The notes beneath the pieces are model-generated. The model searched no databases. It was not told where the DNA came from and saw only the letters and a program-made list of their open reading frames with translations. The position numbers were made by a program, and so were the translations under genes. From Acidobacteriota bacterium (lineage in GTDB: Bacteria; Acidobacteriota; Terriglobia; Acidiferrales; UBA7541), in the NCBI GenBank assembly GCA_003223255.1, contig QHYJ01000143.1, positions 1 through 43,870 of the forward strand: a DNA stretch of 43,870 nt, given 5' to 3'. Shown here one piece after another: positions 8,729-17,982 of the stretch (position 1 is its first letter; every line of letters starts with the position of its first letter).

Positions 8729-11700
8729 TTAGAAAATGAACCTCAAACCAAACTGCAATTGCCGCATGCCATTGGGTGCATTCGGCGAAGCGTCAGCTTC
8801 GATCGCACTGATTACGCCAGCCCCGGCACAGTCAACGCAAGTATTGCCCTGGGTCGAACTAAAGCCCAAGACCGGGTGATTGAAGACGTTGTAGGCGTCA
8901 AAGCGGAACTGCGCCCTGTATTTTTCCGTAATCGAAAAGTTCTTCGAAAGCGAAAGGTCGGAGAAAAACGCATGGGGACCGCGCAGCGAGTTGCGTCCTG
9001 CGTTGCCGATGTGGCCGCAAGCCGGCAGAGCGAACGCTCCGGAAGTGGGCCGAGCAACCGTGCAGGTGTTCAAGCCGGTAAGATCTACAGGTGAGCTAGG
9101 GACGTCAGGTGATTGGTTAAGAGATGCCACCGGTGTGAACCAAGTGAGGTTTCCACCCGAGTCTCGGTGCAAACCTGTGCTGAAAGACCGTCCTGACAGC
9201 AAGTCGGGGCGGCAGGGACCCGCGTCGGAAATCTCGTTGCAATGGCCAAGCGTAGGAGTAAAGGGTAAGCCCCCGCTCCAGTTTGACGTATTAGAGACCT
9301 GCCACCCGCCGATCAGAAGATTCGCAGCCCGGCCAGCGTCACCCATATACTTCTTGCCTTTTCCAAAGGGTAACTCGTACACGGTGCTGACGACGAAGAC
9401 GTGGTTGCGGTTGAAATCGTCGGGCCCATACGCGAATCTCGGATCCACCGAGAAGTAGCTGCTATCGTAATTGAAAGCGTGGGAGTAGGTGTAGTGGCCA
9501 AGGAACTGCAAGCCTTGGCTAAAGCGCTTCTCAACCTTCACTTGCAGCGCGTCGTAGTGGGTGCTGGCATCATTGCCGAAGTAGTTGCCAATATCACTGG
9601 AGCAGCAAGTGATGCCCGGGAAGTTCGCATAGGTGAAGGTTGGAACACCGTTTAAGAAGAAACGACGACGGTCGTTTGCGGGGATGGACGCATTGAAGCC
9701 GGCTTTGCAATTAAATGTTCCATTGCCGTTCGGTGTGCAGGAATAAGTGTCCGTTCCAGACCCGATCGCAGCTTCGTTGGCGTTATATGCCGGTCCGTTA
9801 CCTGCAAAGGCGTGGCTACCCTTATTACCGATGTAGGCTACCTCAATGTTCATCGTCGGAGTGATCTGCCGCTGAAGCGTTGCGTTCCAAGCATCCAGGG
9901 TAGGCAGGCGCTGCCTCGTTGGGCGAACCCTCGGATCAACGGCGTTTTGCGGTCCACGTAGCGGAAGGATGCCATCAGCTGGAACAGTAATCGGCGGCAG
10001 TGCTGTAGGGCCCAGGTTCAGAGCCGCACAGTACGCAGCTGGTGTTGTGGGGCCGCACCCGAGAGTGAAGACTGCACTGCGATCGTTTGTGCCGCCATTG
10101 ACGCTAGAGTCTGAGAGGTCCTGGTTCGCGAGAACAGGCAGGTTCTGCGTTACCACGTGGCCGAAGTTGGAACCGAACACACCGATGTCAAAGCTGCGGC
10201 CATAACCGAGACGCACGACGGTTTTCGAATCATACTGGTAGGCAATGCCAATTCGAGGTGCGAAGGCCTTGTAGGTGTTCGCCGTATTGCCGTTGAGGCT
10301 GTTGTTGCCGAATCCAGCCACCCGAATAATACCTTGGTCAATGTTGGCGAAACCTCCGTTACCCTTGCCGTTGACGGTCTCGGGAAAGTAGATTTCCCAG
10401 CGAAGGCCGTAGTTAAAGGTGAATTTGGGTGTGACGCGATAGGTGTCTTGGCCATAAAAGAACCAGCGCTTCTGGCGCTCGGCAGCGCTCAGGCTGGTGC
10501 TGACGAAGCGATTGAAGCTGGTGACATCGCCAAGAAGGAAGGTAGCCAAGTCAAGACCATTGTTGCCTTGGAGCGACGTGTCTCCTGAATCGAAGTTTAG
10601 CTCACCAGTACGATTGGAGTCACTTGGTACGCGAAGATTCTTTGCATAGCGGATGTCCGCTCCGAACTTGATCTGGTGGTTGCCTTGGATACGCGTCCAG
10701 TTATTGACTACTTGGAATTGATCTTCTTTTTCGGTTAGCGGACAGTTGCAGCGCCCGACGTTCAAACCGTCACCGAAAGACCCCGAATCAGCGCCAGCTA
10801 TGTTGCCGCCGGTACCATTCCTCAGACCATTCCCGGTGAAGTGGAATCGGGACAAACCACCGGTATCGGGCGTACCGCGGTTCAAGCCCGGTATGCCGAA
10901 CAAAGTAGTCATCGGGGTTGTGTTCCCGTCTGAATACGCCGTTTGCGGGTTATAACGGAACCAGCCGAAACGCACGTCAGTGAGCAACTTCGTGCCAATG
11001 GCTTTGTCAAAACCGGTGGCGAGACTGTAGTTGTGCACCTTGGAGGTGCCGTTCAAGCCTCCCGGCCCGAAACCTGGGCCGCCAAGGACCCCAAGCGCCC
11101 CTTTGCCGGAGAGTGAAAAATAATCCAAGCTGAAACGCCCAAAGACAGTGAAGCCTCGAGGTGCGCTATAGTCTATGCGAGTGTCAAAGCTATTTTGGTT
11201 GTACGGCCCGGAGCCCGAACCCACGAAGTTATTAATTACGCTACTCGAAGTTGGCGCAGGGAACAAAGCGAGTATCTTTCCAGCTGCAGGGGAAATCCTC
11301 CCAATGGGGATCATGTTACCGGCGAAAGCAGTGCGGCCCGAACCGTCACTGGAGTTACCCGTTGCCGGGTCGAATGTCTGGCCGGTACCGTTTATTCCGG
11401 CGGCACCAAGGTACTCGCTCAGATCGCAGAAACCCGGGGTCTTGCTTGCCCCATTCGTTGCAGGGTTGCAAGTGCTGATCACTTCCGCGGTGGGAATCGT
11501 CAGTTGGTTGGTGACACCGCCGGTCTGCCGAGTCCCCTGGTAATCGCCGAAAGCAAACAATTTATTCTTGATGATAGGACCACCGACAGCCGCGCCAAAC
11601 CCCTTGAAGCTCGCATGAGGCAGCGGGACTCCCGGGTGATTCTTAAATGGGTCACGTGCCTGCTGCCCGTCACCGCGCCAGTCGTAGAACCCGCTGCCGT

Positions 11701-12466
11701 GCAAATCGTTCGTTCCGGATTTCGTCTGAACGGTTACGACACCAGCCACGGCCTTACCGAACTCGGCATCATAGTTCTGCAGTGCGATCTTTGATTCTTG
11801 GATGGCATCCAAATTTGGGTTAACAACAATAATGCCGAGGATAGGGTCTTGGTTATCAGTGCCGTCCAGTTCAAACGCTGTACCACTAAAGTGTTGGCCG
11901 TTGACGAAAATCTGCTGTCCTCCTTGGGGGTTTTCCGTGGCTGCGTGGCTCCAACCCACCAACTTTTGGGTACCCGGCGACAGCAATTCGAAATTTGTAA
12001 AGTTTCGGTTCAAGATGGGAAGGTCCTCGACGTATTTTTCATTGAAGGTAATCGCTACGTCGGCCCGGTCTGTCTTCAATTGCGGAACTTCGCCTGTCAC
12101 TTCGATACTCTGCGTCACGGCGCCAACTTGAAGCTGTGCGTCAACATGTACTGACGTGTCAGCAGAGATTTGTACGCTGGCCACGTCGTAGGCTTTAAAG
12201 CCTTGAGCCTCAATCTTAATTCGGTAGGCGTCGGGAATAAGGTGCGTAACAGTGTAGTTACCGCTCTCGTTTGTTGTCGTTTCTTCCGCAGTCCCCTTCG
12301 CCAGAGAACTCACGGTAACTTTTGCACCTACTACTGCGTTGCCCTGCGGGTCGGTTACCGTGCCGATGATGCTTCCATACACCGCTTGACCTGAAGCGGT
12401 GCTGGTGTAGAGCAAGAACGCCAAACAGCAAACCAAAATGCACCCCAAACTGACTTGCCTTCTCAT
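8729..12466 (-). CDS. Oar-like TonB-dependent receptor 1
   Basis: A 1245-residue outer-membrane protein. ATG 12466 is chosen over upstream Met codons because AGGAGG lies 6 bases before it and a signal peptide (MRRQVSLGCILVCC..., cleavage near TASGQ) follows. Next comes a carboxypeptidase-regulatory-like beta-sandwich (GTVTDPQGNAVVGAKV, about residues 30-115). Then a plug-like region contains VTGEVPQLKTDRADV and the FELDGTDNQDP block, followed by a long beta-barrel with many aromatic strands. It ends in Phe (LQFGLRFIF), the usual outer-membrane insertion signature. Such Oar-like receptors are abundant in acidobacteria and are thought to import large oligomeric substrates. Nearby glycosidases suggest a glucan-type ligand, but nothing in the sequence fixes it. 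No frame disruption is seen. Confidence 0.92.
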   Translation of the reverse strand: MRRQVSLGCILVCCLAFLLYTSTASGQAVYGSIIGTVTDPQGNAVVGAKVTVSSLAKGTAEETTTNESGNYTVTHLIPDAYRIKIEAQGFKAYDVASVQISADTSVHVDAQLQVGAVTQSIEVTGEVPQLKTDRADVAITFNEKYVEDLPILNRNFTNFELLSPGTQKLVGWSHAATENPQGGQQIFVNGQHFSGTAFELDGTDNQDPILGIIVVNPNLDAIQESKIALQNYDAEFGKAVAGVVTVQTKSGTNDLHGSGFYDWRGDGQQARDPFKNHPGVPLPHASFKGFGAAVGGPIIKNKLFAFGDYQGTRQTGGVTNQLTIPTAEVISTCNPATNGASKTPGFCDLSEYLGAAGINGTGQTFDPATGNSSDGSGRTAFAGNMIPIGRISPAAGKILALFPAPTSSSVINNFVGSGSGPYNQNSFDTRIDYSAPRGFTVFGRFSLDYFSLSGKGALGVLGGPGFGPGGLNGTSKVHNYSLATGFDKAIGTKLLTDVRFGWFRYNPQTAYSDGNTTPMTTLFGIPGLNRGTPDTGGLSRFHFTGNGLRNGTGGNIAGADSGSFGDGLNVGRCNCPLTEKEDQFQVVNNWTRIQGNHQIKFGADIRYAKNLRVPSDSNRTGELNFDSGDTSLQGNNGLDLATFLLGDVTSFNRFVSTSLSAAERQKRWFFYGQDTYRVTPKFTFNYGLRWEIYFPETVNGKGNGGFANIDQGIIRVAGFGNNSLNGNTANTYKAFAPRIGIAYQYDSKTVVRLGYGRSFDIGVFGSNFGHVVTQNLPVLANQDLSDSSVNGGTNDRSAVFTLGCGPTTPAAYCAALNLGPTALPPITVPADGILPLRGPQNAVDPRVRPTRQRLPTLDAWNATLQRQITPTMNIEVAYIGNKGSHAFAGNGPAYNANEAAIGSGTDTYSCTPNGNGTFNCKAGFNASIPANDRRRFFLNGVPTFTYANFPGITCCSSDIGNYFGNDASTHYDALQVKVEKRFSQGLQFLGHYTYSHAFNYDSSYFSVDPRFAYGPDDFNRNHVFVVSTVYELPFGKGKKYMGDAGRAANLLIGGWQVSNTSNWSGGLPFTPTLGHCNEISDAGPCRPDLLSGRSFSTGLHRDSGGNLTWFTPVASLNQSPDVPSSPVDLTGLNTCTVARPTSGAFALPACGHIGNAGRNSLRGPHAFFSDLSLSKNFSITEKYRAQFRFDAYNVFNHPVLGFSSTQGNTCVDCAGAGVISAIEADASPNAPNGMRQLQFGLRFIF

Positions 12467-12931
12467 TACACCCCTCCTGAACACTCGCATTCTTTGAAAA
12501 AGGTTTAAAGTTGAATGTAATTGCATGCTTCAGAGTTGCTGATTCACTGCATGGCCGGTTGCAAGACACGAAAAAAACATAACGAAGCTCAGCCCCCGCA
12601 AAGGGGACACCCCGAGCTTTTCAAAATGAAAGTTGCTTTAACGGCAACCCGTGGAACGTTCGCAGTGAATCGCCCCCAAACTCCTCGACCGTGCCAACAA
12701 ACATTCGCCGTGACCCACATTACGTCCAGGAGAGGCTTCCTCGCTGCATGAGAAAACACTTTCCCGTGCATCCAAGATTGGGGCCTACGAGCAATTGTGA
12801 TGGCTTCTATCAGTTTTTCGGGTAACGGGTATAGTCTCTAGGAGTCTGATACGGTTACATGGGCCAAGTCGCGGCCCCTCAATAAGGTACGAACGTTGTT
12901 ACTAGTGTAATGTTACAATGTCGGGGCCAGG
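12467..12931. other. Divergent intergenic region between receptor 1 and the one-TM regulator-like gene
   Basis: No plausible gene. It must hold the promoters of both flanking genes. On the plus strand 12911-12919 reads TGTTACAAT, an extended -10 element; the implied start of transcription is only about 6 bases before the GTG at 12932. Two direct TGTTAC hexamers (12898-12903 and 12911-12916) are 13 bases apart. I found no convincing -35 for either direction. Confidence 0.4.
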
Positions 12932-14185
12932 GTGGTGGCGGAAGTGGCAGACAAGGCTCATTACCGGGGACAGATCGACAAACTTCTTAGCAGCCATGCC
13001 CTGCACGGCTCGGAATCTTTGTGCAAGCTGCTGCGCTATTTGGCCGATCATGCGTTGGACCATCCGGGGGCCTCACCTAAGGAATATCAAATTGCGACGG
13101 AAGTTTTTGGGCGGGCAAGCGATTTCGATCCCCATGTAGACTCCACTGTTCGCGTTCAGGCGGGGCGCCTTCGCGGCAAGCTGGCGGAGTATTACGCCTC
13201 CGAGGGCGCGGACGACCAGATTGTCGTGGATTTTCCGCGAGGGACGTACGCGCTCACGTTTCACGAGCGTCCTGCCGGTGCCGGGCGAAACCACGGGGGC
13301 GCGCTCCATGAGTCGGCAACTGAGGGAGGACAAACTCCACGTATATGGCTGGTTGCGGTCATTCTGCTTGGCGCTTTGCTCTCTGCGGTGGTGGCTGTTG
13401 GAACGGACCGCTTCCTGAGCCGGCGCGCTGCGGAAGCCCGGCTCGGGACAGACGCCCCGGAAGTTCCGACCGTCCTGCGCGTTTTCTGGAAAGGGTTTCT
13501 CACTTCGCCGCAGGAGCCGTGGGTCATTTTCAGTAATGCGGCATTTGTCGGGCGCCCGGACAGCGGGATGCGCTACTACAAATCTTCGCGCGACGGGCAA
13601 GCGCACATTCTTGACCATTACACCGGCGTGGGAGAGGTTTTGGCGGTACACGCGCTGGATGGGGTTTTTGTAAAACTTCACCAACCCATTCGGGTCAAGC
13701 GCGGCAGCTTGTTTTCCTTGGACGACGCGAAGAACAATGATTTGATTTTCATCGGATCGCCTTCCGAGAATCTCACGCTGCTGGAAATTCCCAGTACGAA
13801 GGAATTTGTCTTTCGACAGATTGCTTCCGGTCCGCGGGCTGGCAACGTCGAGATCGTCAACGTTCATCCCCAAGCGGGGGAGCCAAAGTCCTTTCTAGCC
13901 ACTCCTTCGGATGAGACGCTTACGGACGACTATTCTGTTGTTGCGCTTGTGAAAGGGCTGAATCCTTCGCGCTCTGAGCTGATTCTGGCTGGCACAACGA
14001 CGATCGGGACGCAGGCCGCCGTCGAATATGTATGTCAGCCGGACGATCTCGAGCAGCTGCTTCTGCGCCTAGCCGTTTCCGACTCTGGTGAACTGAAACC
14101 GTTTGAAGCGGTGATTCACGTGAAAGTGACGCGCGGCGTGCCTGTAGGGTCGGAGTTGGTCGCGCTGCGGAAAGAGCCAGCTTAG
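12932..14185 (+). CDS. One-TM protein with DNA-binding-like N-terminal domain
   Basis: A 417-residue protein. The first about 110 residues carry the pattern LLRYLADHALDHP...KEYQIATEVFGR...FDPHVDSTVRVQAGRLRGKLAEYY...FPRGTYALTF. I recall this from the N-termini of acidobacterial regulator-like proteins, where it reads as a winged-helix-type module. A single membrane span lies near 138-160 (WLVAVILLGALLSAVVAVG), followed by an extracytoplasmic domain of about 250 residues of unknown fold. The start is GTG 12932 (or 12935); TAA at 12908-12910 closes the frame upstream and no strong ribosome-binding site is present. Being divergent from receptor 1, it may sense an envelope signal and control that gene; this is inference. 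No enzyme motif is visible. Confidence 0.6.
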   Translation: MVAEVADKAHYRGQIDKLLSSHALHGSESLCKLLRYLADHALDHPGASPKEYQIATEVFGRASDFDPHVDSTVRVQAGRLRGKLAEYYASEGADDQIVVDFPRGTYALTFHERPAGAGRNHGGALHESATEGGQTPRIWLVAVILLGALLSAVVAVGTDRFLSRRAAEARLGTDAPEVPTVLRVFWKGFLTSPQEPWVIFSNAAFVGRPDSGMRYYKSSRDGQAHILDHYTGVGEVLAVHALDGVFVKLHQPIRVKRGSLFSLDDAKNNDLIFIGSPSENLTLLEIPSTKEFVFRQIASGPRAGNVEIVNVHPQAGEPKSFLATPSDETLTDDYSVVALVKGLNPSRSELILAGTTTIGTQAAVEYVCQPDDLEQLLLRLAVSDSGELKPFEAVIHVKVTRGVPVGSELVALRKEPA

Positions 14186-14209
14186 AACACAGTCTGAATT
14201 TGGAATCCC

Positions 14210-16045
14210 TTAAGGCGCAGGCGGCTTCAGCCGCGGGTCGAGTTCGGACGCTGTTTTGAACTCCTGTGCCGCGCCCTGTTTGTCGCCTTTTCGCTGCAAA
14301 GCCAAACCGAGCTGGTAATGTGCCGGAGCGTACTCCGGCACCGATTCAATGGCGCTGCGAAATTGCGAAATCGCGCCGTCAATATCCCCGGCGTTGAACA
14401 GGCGCCTCCCCGAATTGGTGGCAAAAAGCGCGGCCTGCTCGCTGGTCTTCCGCTTTGCGATTTCCGCTCCCGCTCGGCTCTCCGCAGCGGCGCCTTCGTT
14501 GTCGCCGAGTTGACGCAACACCGTCGCCAGCGTCGTGTGTGCGCCGGCAAACTCCGGCTGCAGGCGAATCGCTTCGCGCAGAGCATTCGCTGACTCCGCC
14601 AAGTCACCTTTCTGCTTCAACACTGTGCCCAGTGTGTAGTACGCCTCCGCATAATCCGGCTTGGCATGAATCGCGGCAGTTAGCTCCTCAGCGGCTGCAG
14701 CAAAGTCGCCTTGCTGCCACAGAGTCACTCCGAGCGTGTAGTGCGCGTCGGCCTGCTGAGGATCCAGATCTGCAGCCTTGCGGAACTCTGCGATGGCCTC
14801 CGGCAGGTTGTCTTTTAGTTTAAGTGCCAATCCCAGGTCATAGTGCAGAGTGGCGTCCTGCGGTGATAGTTTCAGCGCTTGCTGAAAATTGGCCATGGCG
14901 GAATCGAAGTCCGCTACTTGCAGGTACGCCGCTCCAAGATTCCCGATATACCCGCTGTCTTGCGGCTGCAAGCGGATTGCTGCCTGGAATTCGGTGGCCG
15001 CGCCTTGCGCATCGCCGCTCTGCAAATACGCAAGCCCCAAATTGTTGTGAATGTCCGGATTATCCGGCTGCGATTTCGATGCTTGGCGAAAGGCTGCGAC
15101 GGCCTGCTCCACGTCCCCACGGTGCTGCAATAGCAAGCCCAGGCTGTTTTGGGCATCCGGATAATTCGGACTCAGTTTCACGCACGTTTGCAATTCGTCG
15201 ATCGCGGCAGATGCCTTGTCTTGGGACTTCAAAACCTGCGCGTAGTAGTAGTGGGCGGCCGGATCGGAGGGCTCCAGTTGCGCCGCTGCTTGCAGATGTT
15301 CGGCAGCTTGGGTTAGCGATCTTTCTTGATACTGCAAAACGCCCAGATGGAGATGGGCTTTTGCGAAATTGGGCTGCTGGCGGATCGCCTCGGAGAATTC
15401 TGCTTGCGCATTTTGCGTGTCCGATTTCTGAACCAACACGGTTCCAAAATCGTCGTGCAATTCCGCCCGCTGCGGCTCCAGTTCGATCGCCCGGCGGAAT
15501 TCGGCGATGGCGCCATCAAAATCCTTGGAAAAATCCAGCACGCGGCCCAAAGTCCGATGCGTCTCCGAATCGCCGGGAGCCAAGCGCGTGGCTTCCTGCG
15601 ACTCGCGGAGTGCGCGGGCCATGTCCCCTTTGCGAAGGAGCGCGTTCGCGAGGTTTACATGCGCCTGCACAAAATCCGGCTTCAGTTTCAGAGCGCTCTG
15701 AAACTGCTTGATTGCGGAATCCACCTCGCCCTCGGCGAGCAACACCCAGCCAAGCGAGTTGTGTCCTTCGGGGCTTTGTGGCGCCAGACGAACGACCTCC
15801 TCGAACGCGGCGCGCGCGGAATCCAAATCGCCCTTTTGAAGATCCGCCAACCCTAGCTTGTAGATCGCGGTTGCTTTTGATGCGGACGGAGAAGCTGTCG
15901 AGCCAGCCGACTGCCCTTTGCAAGAGCCCACGATGGCAAGGAAAAAGAAGAAAAAGGCTGCGCAGCATTCAAAAAAACATGTGCGGTGACAAGCTAGACT
16001 TGATTTCACGCGAGACCCTTGGCGCAACAGCAAAAATCTTAGCAT
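14210..16045 (-). CDS. TPR-repeat protein, probable lipoprotein
   Basis: A 611-residue protein made almost entirely of consecutive 34-residue TPR units, roughly fifteen, with the canonical A--LG-----G---AI--F--A pattern. The N-terminus has a very hydrophobic stretch (AAFFFFFLAIVGSC) with Cys42 in a lipobox-like VGSC, so it is probably anchored or exported. Started at ATG 16045 the n-region is long; GTG at 16009 would give a more normal signal length. It is head-to-head with CRTAC1 protein 1 at 16135, so the two probably share a control region. TPR superhelices bind peptides or partner proteins; a partner in the adjacent gene is plausible but not shown by the sequence. Confidence 0.85.
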   Translation of the reverse strand: MLRFLLLRQGSRVKSSLACHRTCFFECCAAFFFFFLAIVGSCKGQSAGSTASPSASKATAIYKLGLADLQKGDLDSARAAFEEVVRLAPQSPEGHNSLGWVLLAEGEVDSAIKQFQSALKLKPDFVQAHVNLANALLRKGDMARALRESQEATRLAPGDSETHRTLGRVLDFSKDFDGAIAEFRRAIELEPQRAELHDDFGTVLVQKSDTQNAQAEFSEAIRQQPNFAKAHLHLGVLQYQERSLTQAAEHLQAAAQLEPSDPAAHYYYAQVLKSQDKASAAIDELQTCVKLSPNYPDAQNSLGLLLQHRGDVEQAVAAFRQASKSQPDNPDIHNNLGLAYLQSGDAQGAATEFQAAIRLQPQDSGYIGNLGAAYLQVADFDSAMANFQQALKLSPQDATLHYDLGLALKLKDNLPEAIAEFRKAADLDPQQADAHYTLGVTLWQQGDFAAAAEELTAAIHAKPDYAEAYYTLGTVLKQKGDLAESANALREAIRLQPEFAGAHTTLATVLRQLGDNEGAAAESRAGAEIAKRKTSEQAALFATNSGRRLFNAGDIDGAISQFRSAIESVPEYAPAHYQLGLALQRKGDKQGAAQEFKTASELDPRLKPPAP

Positions 16046-16097
16046 GGTTGCAGAATACGATTCGGCCACGCGCGAAATAACTCATTCTGCTCCCAGG

Positions 16098-16125
16098 TTG
16101 ACCGCCCGCCTCACTTTAGTATCCT
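16098..16125 (+). promoter_or_regulatory. Candidate promoter of CRTAC1 protein 1
   Basis: TTGACC (16098-16103), 16 bases, TATCCT (16120-16125). The expected start of transcription, near 16132, is almost at the ATG 16135, which would make the transcript practically leaderless. The match is good but the position is unusual. Confidence 0.4.
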
Positions 16126-16134
16126 TGAGTGTTG

Positions 16135-17868
16135 ATGATTCTCCATTTCTCTTCACTCCGGTCACTCCTTTTGTTGGGGCTCTGTGTCTTCCTCTCCATG
16201 CACATCAGCAAATCCGCGAGTCAGAACGCCGGTGCTCAGAGCAAAGCGACCGCGCCCATCGCGCATTTTACGGACATTGCCGCAAAGGCCGGCCTCACTG
16301 CTCCCGTCATCTTTGGCGGAGAAAACACAAAGAAATACATCATCGAGACTACGGGAACTGGCGTGGCCATTTTCGATTATGATAACGACGGCTGGCCCGA
16401 TATTTTCATTGTAAACGGCACAAAGGTGGAAGGTTTTGCTCCAGGCAAGGCGCCGACGAGCCACCTTTATCACAACAATCACGACGGCACTTTCACGGAT
16501 GTTACGGAGAAAGCGGGTTTGAGGCATACAGGATGGGGCCAGGGCGTGTGCGTGGGCGACTACGACAACGATGGGTTCGAAGATCTTTACGTGACGTACT
16601 ATGGGAAAAATGTCCTGTACCACAACAACGGGAAGGGTTCTTTCACGGACGTTAGCGAGAAGGCCGGAGTTGCGGGAAACGGCAAGACCTGGGGAACGGG
16701 CTGCGCGTTCGTTGATTACGACCGCGACGGGAAGTTGGATCTGATGGTGGCGAATTACGTGGATTACGACGCGGCCATGGCGCTCGCTCCCGGAGAGCGC
16801 CCTTCCTGCATGTGGAAAGGGGTTCCCGTGATGTGCGGGCCGCGGGGATTGCCCTGGTCGAAAAACATTTTGTATCGCAACCTCGGCAACGGCACGTTTG
16901 AGGATGTGACAAAGAACGCCAAAATCGATCAGACCAACGGGCATTACGCCTTCAGCGTCTCCACGCTCGATTATGACGACGACGGCTGGCCGGATATTTA
17001 TGTTGCCTGCGACAGCACCGCGAGCATTCTCTATCACAACAATCATGACGGCACATTCACGGACGTGGCCGTCATTTCCGGAGCGGCTTTCAACGACGAC
17101 GGGCGCGAACAGGCGGGCATGGGCTCGGCGCTTGCGGACTATGACGGCGACGGTAGACTCGACATTTTCAAGACTAATTTTTCAGACGACACTTCCACGC
17201 TCTACCACAACAACGGCGACGGCACGTTTGACGACAAGACTTTTCCCGCCGGCTTTGGACTGAACACCCAGTATTTGGGCTGGGGCACGATGTTCCTCGA
17301 CATCGACAACGACGGCTGGCCGGATCTGTTGCTCGTGAACGGTCACGTCTATCCGGAAGTGGATAGCCAGCATCTCGGCAGCAATTTTCACGAGCCGAAG
17401 ATTCTCTATCACAACAATGGCAACGGCACGTTCACGGACATCTCCGCCAACGGCGGTCCGGGCATCACGGCAGTGAGTTCCTCGCGCGGGCTGGCGATCG
17501 GCGACCTATGGAACGATGGGCGCATGTCTGCGGTGATCAGCAACATGAACGCTCCGGCGATGTTGCTGGTGAATGACCTGCGCAACGGCAACCACTGGAT
17601 CGCCTTTCGCACTGTCGGCACCAAATCCAACCGCGATGGCATCGGGGCGAAGATCACCATGAGAGCTGGCGCTCGAACTTTTGTCGATGAAGTGCGCAGC
17701 GGGTCGAGTTATGACTCGAATAGCGACACGCGCGTTCACTTTGGGCTCGGCACAGCGGCCAAAATTGATTCGGTGCAAGTGCGTTGGCCCAGCGGGCTCG
17801 TCGAGAACTTCGATAATTTGGCGGTAGATTCGATTCACACCCTCCGAGAGGCCTCCGGCAGTTCCTAA
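16135..17868 (+). CDS. CRTAC1-type FG-GAP/VCBS repeat protein with ASPIC/UnbV domain, copy 1
   Basis: A 577-residue secreted protein. The signal peptide is within residues 1-30 (LRSLLLLGLCVFLSM). A seven-bladed-propeller-like array of FG-GAP/VCBS units follows, with calcium-loop motifs DYDNDGWPD, DYDNDGFED, DYDRDGKLD, DYDDDGWPD, DYDGDGRLD and DIDNDGWPD. Between them are repeated LYHNN-(N/H)DGTFTDV turns. The C-terminal ASPIC/UnbV domain (NRDGIGAKI...VDEVRSGSSYDSNSDTRVHFGLG...VRWPSG) is complete. ATG 16135 is preferred to GTG 16129. These proteins bind calcium and act outside the cytoplasm; their biochemical role is not established. It is divergent from the TPR protein and 115 bases before GH13 copy B. 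Confidence 0.9.
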   Translation: MILHFSSLRSLLLLGLCVFLSMHISKSASQNAGAQSKATAPIAHFTDIAAKAGLTAPVIFGGENTKKYIIETTGTGVAIFDYDNDGWPDIFIVNGTKVEGFAPGKAPTSHLYHNNHDGTFTDVTEKAGLRHTGWGQGVCVGDYDNDGFEDLYVTYYGKNVLYHNNGKGSFTDVSEKAGVAGNGKTWGTGCAFVDYDRDGKLDLMVANYVDYDAAMALAPGERPSCMWKGVPVMCGPRGLPWSKNILYRNLGNGTFEDVTKNAKIDQTNGHYAFSVSTLDYDDDGWPDIYVACDSTASILYHNNHDGTFTDVAVISGAAFNDDGREQAGMGSALADYDGDGRLDIFKTNFSDDTSTLYHNNGDGTFDDKTFPAGFGLNTQYLGWGTMFLDIDNDGWPDLLLVNGHVYPEVDSQHLGSNFHEPKILYHNNGNGTFTDISANGGPGITAVSSSRGLAIGDLWNDGRMSAVISNMNAPAMLLVNDLRNGNHWIAFRTVGTKSNRDGIGAKITMRAGARTFVDEVRSGSSYDSNSDTRVHFGLGTAAKIDSVQVRWPSGLVENFDNLAVDSIHTLREASGSS

Positions 17869-17982
17869 ATTCGGCTCTACAGAAGCCGTAACACACTGGC
17901 TTTTCCTGTGAGAACTGGAGAAACCTTAAGCCGCGGCCAGAGGTATTATGTTTTTCCACAAGTCTATGATGGGGAGAGTCCA

